Source of the DNA: GCA-2730975 sp937893275
GTDB taxonomy: Bacteria; Verrucomicrobiota; Verrucomicrobiia; Opitutales; Seribacteraceae
NCBI GenBank assembly: GCA_963968595.1
Contig: CAXAHJ010000030.1
Span: 1 to 37,561, forward strand
Reading direction: 5' to 3'
Length of the DNA stretch: 37,561 bases
This document shows, piece after piece, positions 23,906-32,930 of the stretch. The first letter of the stretch is position 1. Each line of letters starts with the position of its first letter. Position numbers and translations under genes: made by a program. The notes under the pieces were generated by a model. That model did no database searches, was not told where the DNA came from, and worked only from the letters and a program-made list of their open reading frames with translations.

Positions 23906-25705
23906 TCAAAGGTCTTCGGACTGGTTGGAGTCAGTTTCAGGCACGTATGGTTTTTCCTCGAATTCTTTCTCGCCGCCAAGCCCGTCAATGCCTGAAAGGT
24001 CCTTGACCGGCAGGCCTGTCACATTCACTCCCACCAAAGCGCCGAGAAGCGGTTTTGCTTCGTTGAATTTCCCCGTAGCCAGAAGGGCCAGACCACTGAA
24101 ATAGTGAGCAGGGGGCATGGCTGGGCTTTTGTTGAACTTCTCGTTGTTAACGTACCCCTTGGATCTATCCATGACACCGTTTTCAACGCCCGCGAACTTT
24201 ACCAGCAAGTCGTCAAACCTTTTTCTGCCGAAGTAAACGGAACCCATCATATTGATGAAGTCTCGAGAATATTCGTGTTCAGGCATGACCTCGAGAAATC
24301 GATCGCAAAGCTCGAAAAAACGGTTGTAATACTCTTCAGCCTTGGTCTTTGCCACCGACCCCGCCTCCCGGTCTTTCGTGCTAATGGCGCCATCGAGAGA
24401 CTTTGCGAGTGCGTCCTGTACTTTCGCTTCGGACTGGTAGGCATTGGCCATAATAAACGTCACATCGGCTCGAAAGCTTTTCCAATCCGTATTGGCCAAG
24501 TACTCTTCTCCTAGCTCGATGGACTTTTCTCTATGCTTTACACCATTTGCGGAAGCAAAGGCTGCATAAAGAAAGTTTTCTACGTTATCGTGTTTGGGAA
24601 AGTCCTTGTAGAGCCAGTAGAAGGCCCAAAAAGCTTCCCAGTCCCGTTTTGTCTCCTTGTAATTCTCAGCCTTCCGCCATCTTAAGGTTGTGGTGAAGGA
24701 GGGTATTTTAGCTATTTGGTCTAGCCTGCCTTGGGCATTGGTTACCTTCATGGCCAATTCATTTATTCTATCCTTGAGAATCTCCGCTCGACGACGTGGA
24801 AGAGCTTTTCCCCGCAGGGACATGAAGTTTTCAAGCGTGGTCAACTCGGTCTTTAATTGTTTAAGCCTTTCTTCGTAATAGTTCTTTATTTCCTCGGTGG
24901 TCATTGTGAGGGCAAAAAACAGAGAGGCTTCCAAGTGACGACCCGCCGTCTTTAGTTGTTCGGCTCCCGTCATCAGATTGACATTGAGTCGAATGTCGTA
25001 TCTGGCCGGGGTATCTCCGGCAAGTCTAGGCAGGAGGGGGAACACATCGTCTATGCGCTTATTCACCACAAACATTTCGACCAAGCAGGATACGGCGTAG
25101 GCAGCCCGATCTTCGTCCTTCGCTTTGTCTGCAACCACTAGTAACTCCCTGAACGCAGGTTCACCCTGAACCCACGCTTGTTCAATGTGGTAGCACTGTG
25201 CTCTACCAAAATAAAGGTTCATAAGTTCGCTACGCTTTAAGATTTGCTTTCTGTAGGGCTTTTTGGGGTCGAGCAAAATTTCAATGACTTTGGCTGCTTC
25301 CTTGAACTCGTTGAGAGCTCGTAGGCACATCGTCCTCTTTTGCATGGCCATTACGGCTTTTGGGTCATCAGGGAATTTTTCCGCAAAGAAAGCAAAAGCG
25401 GCAGCAGCTTTACCTAAGAAACCTTGGTCGGAAGTCTTTGCAAAACTTTGTAAATATCCGATCCCTCTGACAAAGCCAAATTGCTGAAGGATTTTGGCTA
25501 CCTCTGGATCTTTCTCGTCTTCGAAACGAACTTCAAGCTCATCTAAATATGGTGCCGCGCCTGCGAAATCTCCCTCCCCAATCTTAGACTGGGCACTTGA
25601 GATAACTTGGCGTAGGGGCATATCTTCCACATTTTGGGCCATACCGACGGAATGAAATGCATTTCCGAATACAACCATTGCGAGGATGAAGACACTCCTT
25701 GCCAT
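23906..25705 (-). CDS. Exported large TPR-like protein, first gene of the ExbBD operon
   Basis: 599 residues from the ATG at 25705, which begins a signal peptide (MARSVFILAM, cleavage near GMA-Q24). An upstream ATG at 25741 adds 12 residues and is less likely. The mature protein is almost wholly helical with degenerate TPR-like pairs; the clearest are near 30-60 and 100-140, and a charged coiled-coil-like stretch lies at about 275-330. The C-terminus is acidic. The last codon is followed two bases later by the GTG start of the lipoprotein gene. It resembles the TPR proteins encoded beside exbB/exbD in other PVC bacteria. Function is not known. Confidence 0.78.
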   Translation of the reverse strand: MARSVFILAMVVFGNAFHSVGMAQNVEDMPLRQVISSAQSKIGEGDFAGAAPYLDELEVRFEDEKDPEVAKILQQFGFVRGIGYLQSFAKTSDQGFLGKAAAAFAFFAEKFPDDPKAVMAMQKRTMCLRALNEFKEAAKVIEILLDPKKPYRKQILKRSELMNLYFGRAQCYHIEQAWVQGEPAFRELLVVADKAKDEDRAAYAVSCLVEMFVVNKRIDDVFPLLPRLAGDTPARYDIRLNVNLMTGAEQLKTAGRHLEASLFFALTMTTEEIKNYYEERLKQLKTELTTLENFMSLRGKALPRRRAEILKDRINELAMKVTNAQGRLDQIAKIPSFTTTLRWRKAENYKETKRDWEAFWAFYWLYKDFPKHDNVENFLYAAFASANGVKHREKSIELGEEYLANTDWKSFRADVTFIMANAYQSEAKVQDALAKSLDGAISTKDREAGSVAKTKAEEYYNRFFELCDRFLEVMPEHEYSRDFINMMGSVYFGRKRFDDLLVKFAGVENGVMDRSKGYVNNEKFNKSPAMPPAHYFSGLALLATGKFNEAKPLLGALVGVNVTGLPVKDLSGIDGLGGEKEFEEKPYVPETDSNQSEDL

Positions 25706-25892
25706 AGTTGAATTAAATAGTCTTGTATGAGGCACTACCAAGTTTTTTTCCGTTGGACTGTTGGGCGACCGTCAATGAAATTCCTTAGAGCGTTTTCCCG
25801 CAAGCCTTTTTTCAAGTAACTTGATTTGTCGTGCCGGCAATTTTTAATTAATTGGCGCTCGGTAAAACTAGGTCTGTCTTTCGCAAAGAATT
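25706..25892. other. Gap between the peptide-import operon and the TPR/ExbBD operon
   Basis: This gap of about 190 bases should hold both the end of the peptide-import transcript and the promoter of the TPR operon, both on the - strand. It contains a perfect 13-base palindrome, TCAAGTAACTTGA (25812-25824), and a weaker inverted repeat around 25833-25857. Neither is followed by a T-run on the - strand, so no clear terminator is seen. Read on the - strand, a TTGACG hexamer near 25770 and a TATTTA close to the start codon are possible promoter parts but do not pair well. Confidence 0.35.
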
Positions 25893-26885
25893 TTACTCGA
25901 CGCAGCACGGGCAGTTGGAGACCAAGTGTCCGGAATTTATTTCCCTAAGGTGAATGTCCATGCCTATGCTCTTTTCATAGTTGGGTGCTGATACGCGGTG
26001 CCCAAAAGCACAACCCGGTGGCGGATCGATGGGAGAAGGAACATCGCCCGCTATAGGATTTCGTTGGCGCTCGACGGCAGGGTCGGGAGTAGGAATGGCA
26101 GAGATTAGAGCCTTGGTGTAAGCGTGACGCGGATTAGAATAAAGTTCCTCCGCAGCGGCCAGTTCAACGATTTTTCCCAGATACATAACGGCGATGCGGT
26201 CGGAGACATGTTTTACGACGGCAAGATCGTGGGAAATGAAGAGATAAGATAGACCCAATTCGCGTTGCAGATCCATAAGGAGATTCAAGATCTGGCTCTG
26301 GACGGAGACGTCGAGAGCGGAAACCGGTTCGTCTAGTATCAGAAGATCGGGATTAACGGCCAAAGATCGAGCGATGCCTATTCGTTGGCGCTGCCCGCCG
26401 GAAAACTCGAAGGTGAACTTGCTTGCGGCAGATGCCGGCATTGCTACCAGTTCCAATAGTTCATCCACTCTCTTTTTGCGTGTTTCTCGTGTTCCGAGTT
26501 TCTGGATGACCATAGGTTCTGCGATCAGTTCGCCTACGGACATGCGGGCGTCGAGGGATTCGGCCGGATCCTGAAAGACCATCTGAAAGTCCTGCCGCAA
26601 GGGTCGCAATTGAGATTGGGACAACTCGGTTACGTCTCGTCCCTTGATAACCACCCGACCTGCCGTGGCGTTCAACAATCGTACGATGCATTTGCCCAAG
26701 GTGGATTTTCCGCAACCCGATTCCCCAACCAAGCCTAAGGTTTCCCCTTTGCCGATGGATAAACTGACGCCATCGACCGCTTTTACCGAACCAGTCTGCC
26801 GATAGAGAACGCCTCCCCGAAGAGGGAAGTGCATCTTTAGGCTCTCCACAGACAGGATGTCGCCGTCTTCGCTAGGTTCAGTCAT
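25893..26885 (-). CDS. Peptide ABC transporter ATPase, OppF/DppF type
   Basis: Cytoplasmic ATPase of 330 residues that powers peptide import with its OppD-like partner. The Walker A GESGCGKST, signature SGGQRQRIGIARSLA and Walker B LLILDEPVSALD are intact, as is the H-loop (FISHDLAVV). The C-terminal oligopeptide-transporter extension is present (AIPTPDP, then PPPGCAFGHR). C292, C325, C327 and C328 give a Cys cluster, but the usual HPRC is altered to HRV. It is the last of five - strand genes and begins 6 bases after its partner. In E. coli Yej the two ATPases are fused as YejF; here they are separate. Confidence 0.93.
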   Translation of the reverse strand: MTEPSEDGDILSVESLKMHFPLRGGVLYRQTGSVKAVDGVSLSIGKGETLGLVGESGCGKSTLGKCIVRLLNATAGRVVIKGRDVTELSQSQLRPLRQDFQMVFQDPAESLDARMSVGELIAEPMVIQKLGTRETRKKRVDELLELVAMPASAASKFTFEFSGGQRQRIGIARSLAVNPDLLILDEPVSALDVSVQSQILNLLMDLQRELGLSYLFISHDLAVVKHVSDRIAVMYLGKIVELAAAEELYSNPRHAYTKALISAIPTPDPAVERQRNPIAGDVPSPIDPPPGCAFGHRVSAPNYEKSIGMDIHLREINSGHLVSNCPCCVE

Positions 26886-26891
26886 GGCTGT

Positions 26892-27866
26892 TCAAGTGCA
26901 TGCGGGACAGGTCTCAAGAAAGCGCCCCGGCTCCACTTCCTCGTATCGGGGGCGAGTGTTCAAGGTATCTCCTCCGCGTTCCATGCGTTGACAGAAACGG
27001 CACCCGGAGACGAATTCCTGAATGGAGGCAACTTGTCCGGGAATGGTCCGCAGCTCGGTTTTTCGCTCGTTTGTCAATCGTGGTATCGAAGCCAGCAATC
27101 CCTTGGTGTAGGCATGTTTCGGTTTGGCAAAAAGTTCTTTCACGGGGGCTCGTTCCACGATGCGTCCGGCGTACATCACGACCACCTCGTCGCACTGTTC
27201 GGCGATCACTCCGAGGTCATGCGTTATAAGCAAAGTAGCCATGCCGCGTTCTTTCTGCATCTTCGACATCAGGTCGAGAATCTGGGCCTGTACGGTGACG
27301 TCGAGAGCCGTGGTCGGTTCGTCGGCTATAAGTAGGTCGGGGTCGCAGCACAAGGCGATGGCAATCATCACCCTTTGCCTCATTCCTCCCGAAAGTTCAT
27401 GCGGGTGGTCGGATATCCGTCTTTCCGGGGAAGGAATGCCGACGGCATCCAGTAATTCGACCGCATGCTGAAGCGCCTCTCGCTTGCTGACGTCTTTGTG
27501 AAGCAGCAAGGCCTCGGTGATCTGCTTGCCGACCCGTTGGACGGGGTTTAGCGCGGTCATCGGTTCTTGGAAGATTACCCCGATTTCATTTCCTCGGGTC
27601 TTGTACATTACTTCGGGATCGGCATCTCGCAGCTCCTGTCCCTTGAAGCTTATTCTGCCGCCCAAGACGCGTCCGGCGGGCTTTGGCAGCAGGTCGACAA
27701 TCGACATCGCGGAAACCGTCTTCCCGCAACCCGACTCGCCAACGATTCCGAGTGTTCGACCCTTTTCCAGTTCGAAGGATACGCCGTCTACCGCTCGGAC
27801 AAGGCCACCCTCGGTATCAAAGCCTGACTCCAGACCCTCAATCTCCAGCAATTTACTCACCGGCAT
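26892..27866 (-). CDS. Peptide ABC transporter ATPase, OppD/DppD type
   Basis: 324 residues, normal for OppD/DppD. Walker A GESGCGKT, signature LSGGMRQRVMIAIAL, Walker B LLIADEPTTALD and H-loop ITHDLGVI are intact. The C-terminal extension has four Cys (289, 292, 320, 323) in two CxxC pairs; such clusters hold a [4Fe-4S] centre in some OppD/DppD proteins. The start overlaps the end of the binding-protein gene by 14 bases, so the two are translationally coupled. Confidence 0.93.
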   Translation of the reverse strand: MPVSKLLEIEGLESGFDTEGGLVRAVDGVSFELEKGRTLGIVGESGCGKTVSAMSIVDLLPKPAGRVLGGRISFKGQELRDADPEVMYKTRGNEIGVIFQEPMTALNPVQRVGKQITEALLLHKDVSKREALQHAVELLDAVGIPSPERRISDHPHELSGGMRQRVMIAIALCCDPDLLIADEPTTALDVTVQAQILDLMSKMQKERGMATLLITHDLGVIAEQCDEVVVMYAGRIVERAPVKELFAKPKHAYTKGLLASIPRLTNERKTELRTIPGQVASIQEFVSGCRFCQRMERGGDTLNTRPRYEEVEPGRFLETCPACT

Positions 27867-29964
27867 CGCCTTTCGTTTCAGTCTTGATGCGGTACCTTTG
27901 CTTGACCGCCTGCACCTCGGGAAACTTCTTGCCCGAACGCCTGGCTGTCTCCGTCTCGCGTTTAATGTCCTCGTCTATCCAGTAAACGTAACTCTCGAAA
28001 GGAACATAGGTTCGAGGCGGACAAAATTCGGTGTACTCTGAATCAGGCCAACGTACCCAGCGCCAACAGCCTATGCGAGAGAACTCGGTCATGTATCCCG
28101 GAACGTAAACTCCGGAGTCGTGAATGATTTGCTGCATCTCGTGTGCATATTTCTCCAGCTCATTCTCCGTGCGAGCGTTTCGAAAAGCTACTGATAGCTG
28201 GTCCATGCGCTCGTCGGAAAAGGAGAACACGTTGTTGGTGTTGTGCTTTAAGTTCCCTTTGTCGTCGTAGGCGTTGCTGGAGTGAAAGTACTCGTAATAT
28301 CTGGGGTAAGGCGGTTGGAAGCCCCATGCCGAGAAGACGGCTTGATGGTTCTTTTGCATTTCTTTCTTGTAGACCACGGTGTGGTCGAGACCGTCCATTA
28401 TGAAATCCAACCCGGACTTCTTCGCCTCCTCTTTCAAAATAACCATCATCTTTTCCCTCACGGGAATTCTGGAGAATGTAAGCGCCACTTCCAGGCGCTG
28501 TCCGTCTTCTTTCATCAAAATGCCATCGTCCCCCTCCTTGACGTATCCCGCTTTTACGAAATGTTCGCGGGCTTTGCTAATGGAAAAAGGACGTGCCATG
28601 ATCTCAGGGTTGTCGAAGCGACCATAGCCTTTGGTCCAGCCCGGTAGGCGAGATGCATCTCCACGAAAAATCACGTCGATGACCTTTTGCCAGTTGGAGG
28701 CATGGCAAATGCCAAGTCTTACGTCGTGGTTGTCCAAGGGCGGCTTGGCCGAGTTCAAGTAAAGCGACCATGGGATGCGAGGAAACTGGTTGTACCAGGT
28801 GTAACGTTCGACATAGCCATCGAACACTGGTGGCATCTCGGATTTTTGGTACCAGTATTCGGGAAGCGTGATCGGGAAATAGTCGAGTTCTCCAGCCCGA
28901 AATAGTTCCCATGCCTTGGAACGATCTCTGACCACTGTATATCTAATTCGATCCGCATTGTACCTGTAACGAAAGAATTTCCTGTCCTTGGCCCACCAGT
29001 TGTCCGTTCGACTCAAGGTGATGGAGACGCCTTTGACCAAGTCTTCAGGTTTTACCGTGTAGGCGGCGGTAGTGGGCGGGACGCGCCATTGGTAGCGTTC
29101 CTTGTAGTCGGGCCCATACTGTTTGTAGAAATGCGGCGGTGATGGCGGAAGACTGGCAAAGTAGGCAAGTTTCGGCTTGGGTTCGGGAAGTGATATCGCG
29201 ATGATGTCTGTACCGAACAAGGTGAACTGTGCCATTTGCTCGCGCAGGTATTGCTTGAACCAAGGTGTGACCACGTTGTCCGATGCGCGAAGATAGACCC
29301 ACCACATAAAGTCGATTGCCTTTACCGCTACGCCGTCGTTGTATTTGGCGTCGGGATCAAGACGGAAGAATACCGTCTTGCCGTCAGTACCTGTAGCCCA
29401 CTCCTTGGCCACCCCGGGAATCACCTCACCCGTCTCGGGGTGCAGTTCTACCAAGTCGATCTCGATGTTGTCATAAAGTTCCCCGCGGAAGGAGTTGTTC
29501 GAGTTTGGACCAAATGGACGAATGGTTGGAGGAAAAGAGGATATGAAATAGCGGAAAGCTCCCCCTTTTTTAGCTTTGGGATCACCGATTTCAGGTTGTT
29601 TCAAACCGTTTTCCCAGACTAGTTCCGACGGCAAATCCTCAACCGTCTTGAATTGGAAATAATCCCCCATCGCTTGGCGGTTTTGCATGCGCTCGAGCAG
29701 CTTTTTCTTTTCGAGAAGCACTTCCTGAATCTTTTTCTTCCCTTCATCGTCGTCGGCATCTGCAAGCTCGGCATTGAGTTTCTCCATCTCGATTTCAATC
29801 TCCTCGACTTTCTTGGTCAACCAATTGCGGATGTAGCGATTATACTGGGGGTACCATTCTTCGAAATTCGCCTCCGTCGAAAGACCCTCGTCAACCCGTT
29901 CGCATCCTCCAAGGAAGAACAAGGAGAGAAAACAAGCCGAGAGTACGTAGCAAACTTTCATCAT
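27853..29964 (-). CDS. YejA-like extracellular solute-binding lipoprotein (family 5)
   Basis: 703 residues, longer than typical OppA (about 540) or YejA (about 600). The lipoprotein signal ends at LGG-C21. A charged coiled-coil segment (about 45-95) precedes the binding fold; AKKGGAFRYF at about 131-140 is typical of the YejA/family-5 opening. The rest is the usual two-lobed family-5 peptide-binding domain. It follows the YejE-like permease at once and overlaps the OppD-like gene, so it is the binding component of this importer. Yej systems import microcin C and other peptides; the natural ligand here is unknown. Confidence 0.9.
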   Translation of the reverse strand: MMKVCYVLSACFLSLFFLGGCERVDEGLSTEANFEEWYPQYNRYIRNWLTKKVEEIEIEMEKLNAELADADDDEGKKKIQEVLLEKKKLLERMQNRQAMGDYFQFKTVEDLPSELVWENGLKQPEIGDPKAKKGGAFRYFISSFPPTIRPFGPNSNNSFRGELYDNIEIDLVELHPETGEVIPGVAKEWATGTDGKTVFFRLDPDAKYNDGVAVKAIDFMWWVYLRASDNVVTPWFKQYLREQMAQFTLFGTDIIAISLPEPKPKLAYFASLPPSPPHFYKQYGPDYKERYQWRVPPTTAAYTVKPEDLVKGVSITLSRTDNWWAKDRKFFRYRYNADRIRYTVVRDRSKAWELFRAGELDYFPITLPEYWYQKSEMPPVFDGYVERYTWYNQFPRIPWSLYLNSAKPPLDNHDVRLGICHASNWQKVIDVIFRGDASRLPGWTKGYGRFDNPEIMARPFSISKAREHFVKAGYVKEGDDGILMKEDGQRLEVALTFSRIPVREKMMVILKEEAKKSGLDFIMDGLDHTVVYKKEMQKNHQAVFSAWGFQPPYPRYYEYFHSSNAYDDKGNLKHNTNNVFSFSDERMDQLSVAFRNARTENELEKYAHEMQQIIHDSGVYVPGYMTEFSRIGCWRWVRWPDSEYTEFCPPRTYVPFESYVYWIDEDIKRETETARRSGKKFPEVQAVKQRYRIKTETKGDAGE

Positions 29965-29965
29965 A

Positions 29966-31567
29966 TCAACGATAGTAGCTGAATTTCTTCGGGTCGAAGG
30001 CCTCTCGAACGGCCTCGCCGACGAAGGTGATCAGGATGAGCAACCCGACCAGTACCATGAAAGACGAGGTGACCAACCACGGGGACGATAAATTGTCCAG
30101 GCCATCGCGAAGTAACTGACCCCAAGTAGCGTATTTTGCAGGCAACCCGAAACCTAGGTAGTCGAGCGAGGTCAAGGCGAGTATGAGGCTGGAAACGGAG
30201 AACGGAACCAAGGTCACGATGATGGCGACCGAGTTGGGTAACAAATGGCGAAAGAGAATTCGAGGGGTGGAGGCTCCGATTACCCGACTGGCCGCGATGT
30301 AGTCTCTGGCCTTTTCCTTGAGGGCCGCCGTTCGCATCAGGTAGGTCATGCCCATCCATCCGAATAGTAAAAGTATACCTATGATAATCCATAGCCCTGC
30401 GGTTTCCTTAAGCCGCTCCGGGATGGCCGTACTGGCAATCATAACGACGAATAGAAAGGGGATGTTGGACAGGATTTCGATCAGGCGCTGGACGATTAAA
30501 TCGAAGGCTCCGCCGAAAAAGCCCATCAGTAGCCCGATCGATATGCCCAAGGCATAAACTAACGGGATATAGACGATGGCTGCCTTGAAGTTTACCTGCA
30601 AGCCGCCGAAGAGGTAGGCCAGGACGTCGTAACCTTTCGAGTTGGTGCCTAGAGCGTGCGTTTGCTCCGAACCAAAAGTAGGAGGGGATGGAGGGAAGTG
30701 CACTTGACGCAGCTCGCCAGAGTCTTGACCCAAGAAGGTTGCGAGATCGCCCGCACCGTTCCATGATTCCGAATCTTTCACCAATTCACCGGCGATATAA
30801 GCTCCCCCATAGACTCGAGTTCCGTTACGATCCCACCCGTCCGCAGGCCCGTCCTTACGCCCGTTTCGAAAGCGAAACCGCAAATGCATGCGTTCCGGCT
30901 GGGCTGAGTCATAGATTCTGGCCGCCAAGCCTGAAAAGGGTTTGCCACCGTCCATCGCCAAGCCGTTTGGGTCAACTTCCAACTTGATCGAAACAGCGGC
31001 AATTGTATCACCGGTCGGCGCATAAGGCAGGAGGGGCATGACCACTTGATTGTCTCCACTCTCATCGGCGAAACTAGTCTGCAAATCTCGGTAACTCGGG
31101 GGACCTTGCCCCTCGTCGCCCTTGATTCCGAAGGCATGGCCTTTTTCAATCTCCCTAGTGAAGGCGGGGAAAGACCAACTCCCGTTGTGTTTCACGGCCA
31201 AGGCCTCATTCCCCACGAGTAGATGATCCAAGGAGGCTAACGCAGCCAAGGCAAAGATAACGATGAGTGAATAATAACCGCGCTTGATCGATTTGAAACG
31301 CTCGATCCTACGCAGGGTAATTGGGGTGAAGCGAAAACCTTTGGCAAAGGTAAGTTCGATGAAGACCCCTATCCCGAGAAACACGATAGTCGTCAACCAG
31401 CCAAACCACGGAAATGTATTTCCACTTTCCAGATCGGCGTGCAAGAATCCGATTTCACGGCTCAAGGTGAAGGGAAATCGTACCGTCGGCAATTCAATGG
31501 AAAGCATCTCGCCGAGAGCACCCAGTATTGCCCCGAACAAGAAGATTCTTCCAAAGATTCTTAGCAT
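29966..31567 (-). CDS. YejE-like peptide ABC permease with enlarged N-terminal part
   Basis: 533 residues from the ATG at 31567, which has a good Shine-Dalgarno (GAGG, minus strand); an ATG at 31600 overlaps the upstream gene and is rejected. E. coli YejE is about 340 residues. From RFKSIKRGYYSL (about 90) onward it matches YejE. Before that are about 85 extra residues with two predicted membrane helices, and between the first YejE helix and the core there is an added soluble segment (about 130-300). The EAA-like loop AASRVIGASTPRILFRHLLPN is present near 435, and the end EAVREAFDPKK is typical. It pairs with the YejB-like permease. Confidence 0.9.
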   Translation of the reverse strand: MLRIFGRIFLFGAILGALGEMLSIELPTVRFPFTLSREIGFLHADLESGNTFPWFGWLTTIVFLGIGVFIELTFAKGFRFTPITLRRIERFKSIKRGYYSLIVIFALAALASLDHLLVGNEALAVKHNGSWSFPAFTREIEKGHAFGIKGDEGQGPPSYRDLQTSFADESGDNQVVMPLLPYAPTGDTIAAVSIKLEVDPNGLAMDGGKPFSGLAARIYDSAQPERMHLRFRFRNGRKDGPADGWDRNGTRVYGGAYIAGELVKDSESWNGAGDLATFLGQDSGELRQVHFPPSPPTFGSEQTHALGTNSKGYDVLAYLFGGLQVNFKAAIVYIPLVYALGISIGLLMGFFGGAFDLIVQRLIEILSNIPFLFVVMIASTAIPERLKETAGLWIIIGILLLFGWMGMTYLMRTAALKEKARDYIAASRVIGASTPRILFRHLLPNSVAIIVTLVPFSVSSLILALTSLDYLGFGLPAKYATWGQLLRDGLDNLSSPWLVTSSFMVLVGLLILITFVGEAVREAFDPKKFSYYR

Positions 31568-31574
31568 AACGACC

Positions 31575-32930
31575 TCAGTTGAATTTAACCCGTGGATCAA
31601 CCATGGCTACGATCATGTCGGACAGGATGTTGCCAAGAACGAGCAGGAAGGCCGCGATGGTCAGGGTGCCCATGATCACGGTTTGGTCTCTTCCCAACAA
31701 GGCCTGGTACTGCAGGAGGCCGAATCCCTGAATGTCAAAAACGGACTCGATCAGTATGCTGCCGCTGACCAAGATAGTGATCAGTTGCCCCAAGGTGGAG
31801 GCGATTGGAATGAAGGAATTCCGAAAGGCATGCTTGAATACCGCGCTGCGGAAAGAGACCCCTTTGGCCACCGCCGTCCTCACGTAGTCGGCTGCCAGAT
31901 TGTCCATCAAGTTGTTCTTCATCATCATGGTCAACCAAGCGAATCCGCCTACTACGTAACAAAGAAGAGGGAGGACGGTGTGATGGGCCAAGTCAACGAA
32001 TTGCGCTCCGAGGCTCATGCCGTCGAAATTTGGGTCGGTCAGCCCGAACAACGGAAACCATCCGCCTCTGGCTCCCAAGTAGACGAGCATCACGGCGCCT
32101 AAGGCAAAGCCGGGTATCGCATATCCTACGAAAATGAAGATGGAGGTTAGGTTGTCGATCGCGGTACGGTGTTTGATCGCCTTGAGAATCCCCAATGGCA
32201 AACAAATGCCATAAGTGATCAATGCCGTAAGGATGCCGAAATAAAGTGCAATCGGGATGCGACCCTTGATCAATGTCCATACGGGGTCACCGAAATCGGT
32301 CGATCGCCCGAGGTCGCCCTGTAGCAGGCCGGCGAAACGTGTCTTGTAGACGATTGCCCGGTCATCATAGTTCTGGGGAGCTTTCGAGATGTCGTCGCCG
32401 GAGCGACGAACCCATCGCTCCTGACGGTCCTCGATCGTCTCGATACGGGTTTCCCAACCATCCTCGGCAATCGATTTATTATTGTCCAAGTAGGTCGCTG
32501 AAATTACTTCGCTTACGTTGCCGTCACGAATGATTTTCGCCTGCCGACCACTGCCCTTGAGCAGTACTAAGGTTTCCTTGTTCGGATCGCTTACAAGATC
32601 CTCACCGACCTTGTCTTTGCCCAATGGGCGAAACTCCGACTTGCTCAACCTGCGTTCTCTGGGCAATGCCCCAAGCCATTGGAGGTAGGCCTGAAGGATC
32701 GGTTTGTCGAAACCGTACTCCTCTTCGAGTTCCTCGACTTGCTCTTCGCTCATTCCTCCACCGATCTGACCGCTACCTGCTCCACCGCCCTCGGTTGCCT
32801 TCTGGGCTTCCTGCAAGGCTCGTTCCATGGGGCCACCGGGCACGAAGCGGGTAATCGTAAAAACCAGCAGGGTAACTCCCAGCAAAGTCGGTGGGATCAA
32901 GAGAAATCGTCGAATGAAATATTCACGCAT
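31575..32930 (-). CDS. YejB-like peptide ABC permease with inserted periplasmic segment
   Basis: 451 residues against about 364 in E. coli YejB. N-terminal MREYFIRRFLLIPPTL, FVPGGP and the YGFDKPI region match YejB/OppB permeases. An insert of about 110 residues (about 88-196) lies between YGFDKPI and GLLQGDLGRS, where YejB has about 15. It is hydrophilic and so probably periplasmic. The EAA loop RTAVAKGVSFRSAVFKHAFRN and the end VDPRVKFN are typical. It is the first gene of the - strand importer; its start faces the oppA gene across a shared 170-base upstream region. Confidence 0.9.
   Translation of the reverse strand: MREYFIRRFLLIPPTLLGVTLLVFTITRFVPGGPMERALQEAQKATEGGGAGSGQIGGGMSEEQVEELEEEYGFDKPILQAYLQWLGALPRERRLSKSEFRPLGKDKVGEDLVSDPNKETLVLLKGSGRQAKIIRDGNVSEVISATYLDNNKSIAEDGWETRIETIEDRQERWVRRSGDDISKAPQNYDDRAIVYKTRFAGLLQGDLGRSTDFGDPVWTLIKGRIPIALYFGILTALITYGICLPLGILKAIKHRTAIDNLTSIFIFVGYAIPGFALGAVMLVYLGARGGWFPLFGLTDPNFDGMSLGAQFVDLAHHTVLPLLCYVVGGFAWLTMMMKNNLMDNLAADYVRTAVAKGVSFRSAVFKHAFRNSFIPIASTLGQLITILVSGSILIESVFDIQGFGLLQYQALLGRDQTVIMGTLTIAAFLLVLGNILSDMIVAMVDPRVKFN

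Noticed and set aside
27517..28041. A 174-codon + strand frame opposite the OppD-like gene and binding-protein end
   Set aside because: It is antisense to two genes with intact motifs and has no recognisable product.
31284..32102. A 272-codon open frame on the + strand opposite the Yej permease genes
   Set aside because: It is antisense to two well-supported permease genes and its translation has no family pattern; it is a shadow frame.
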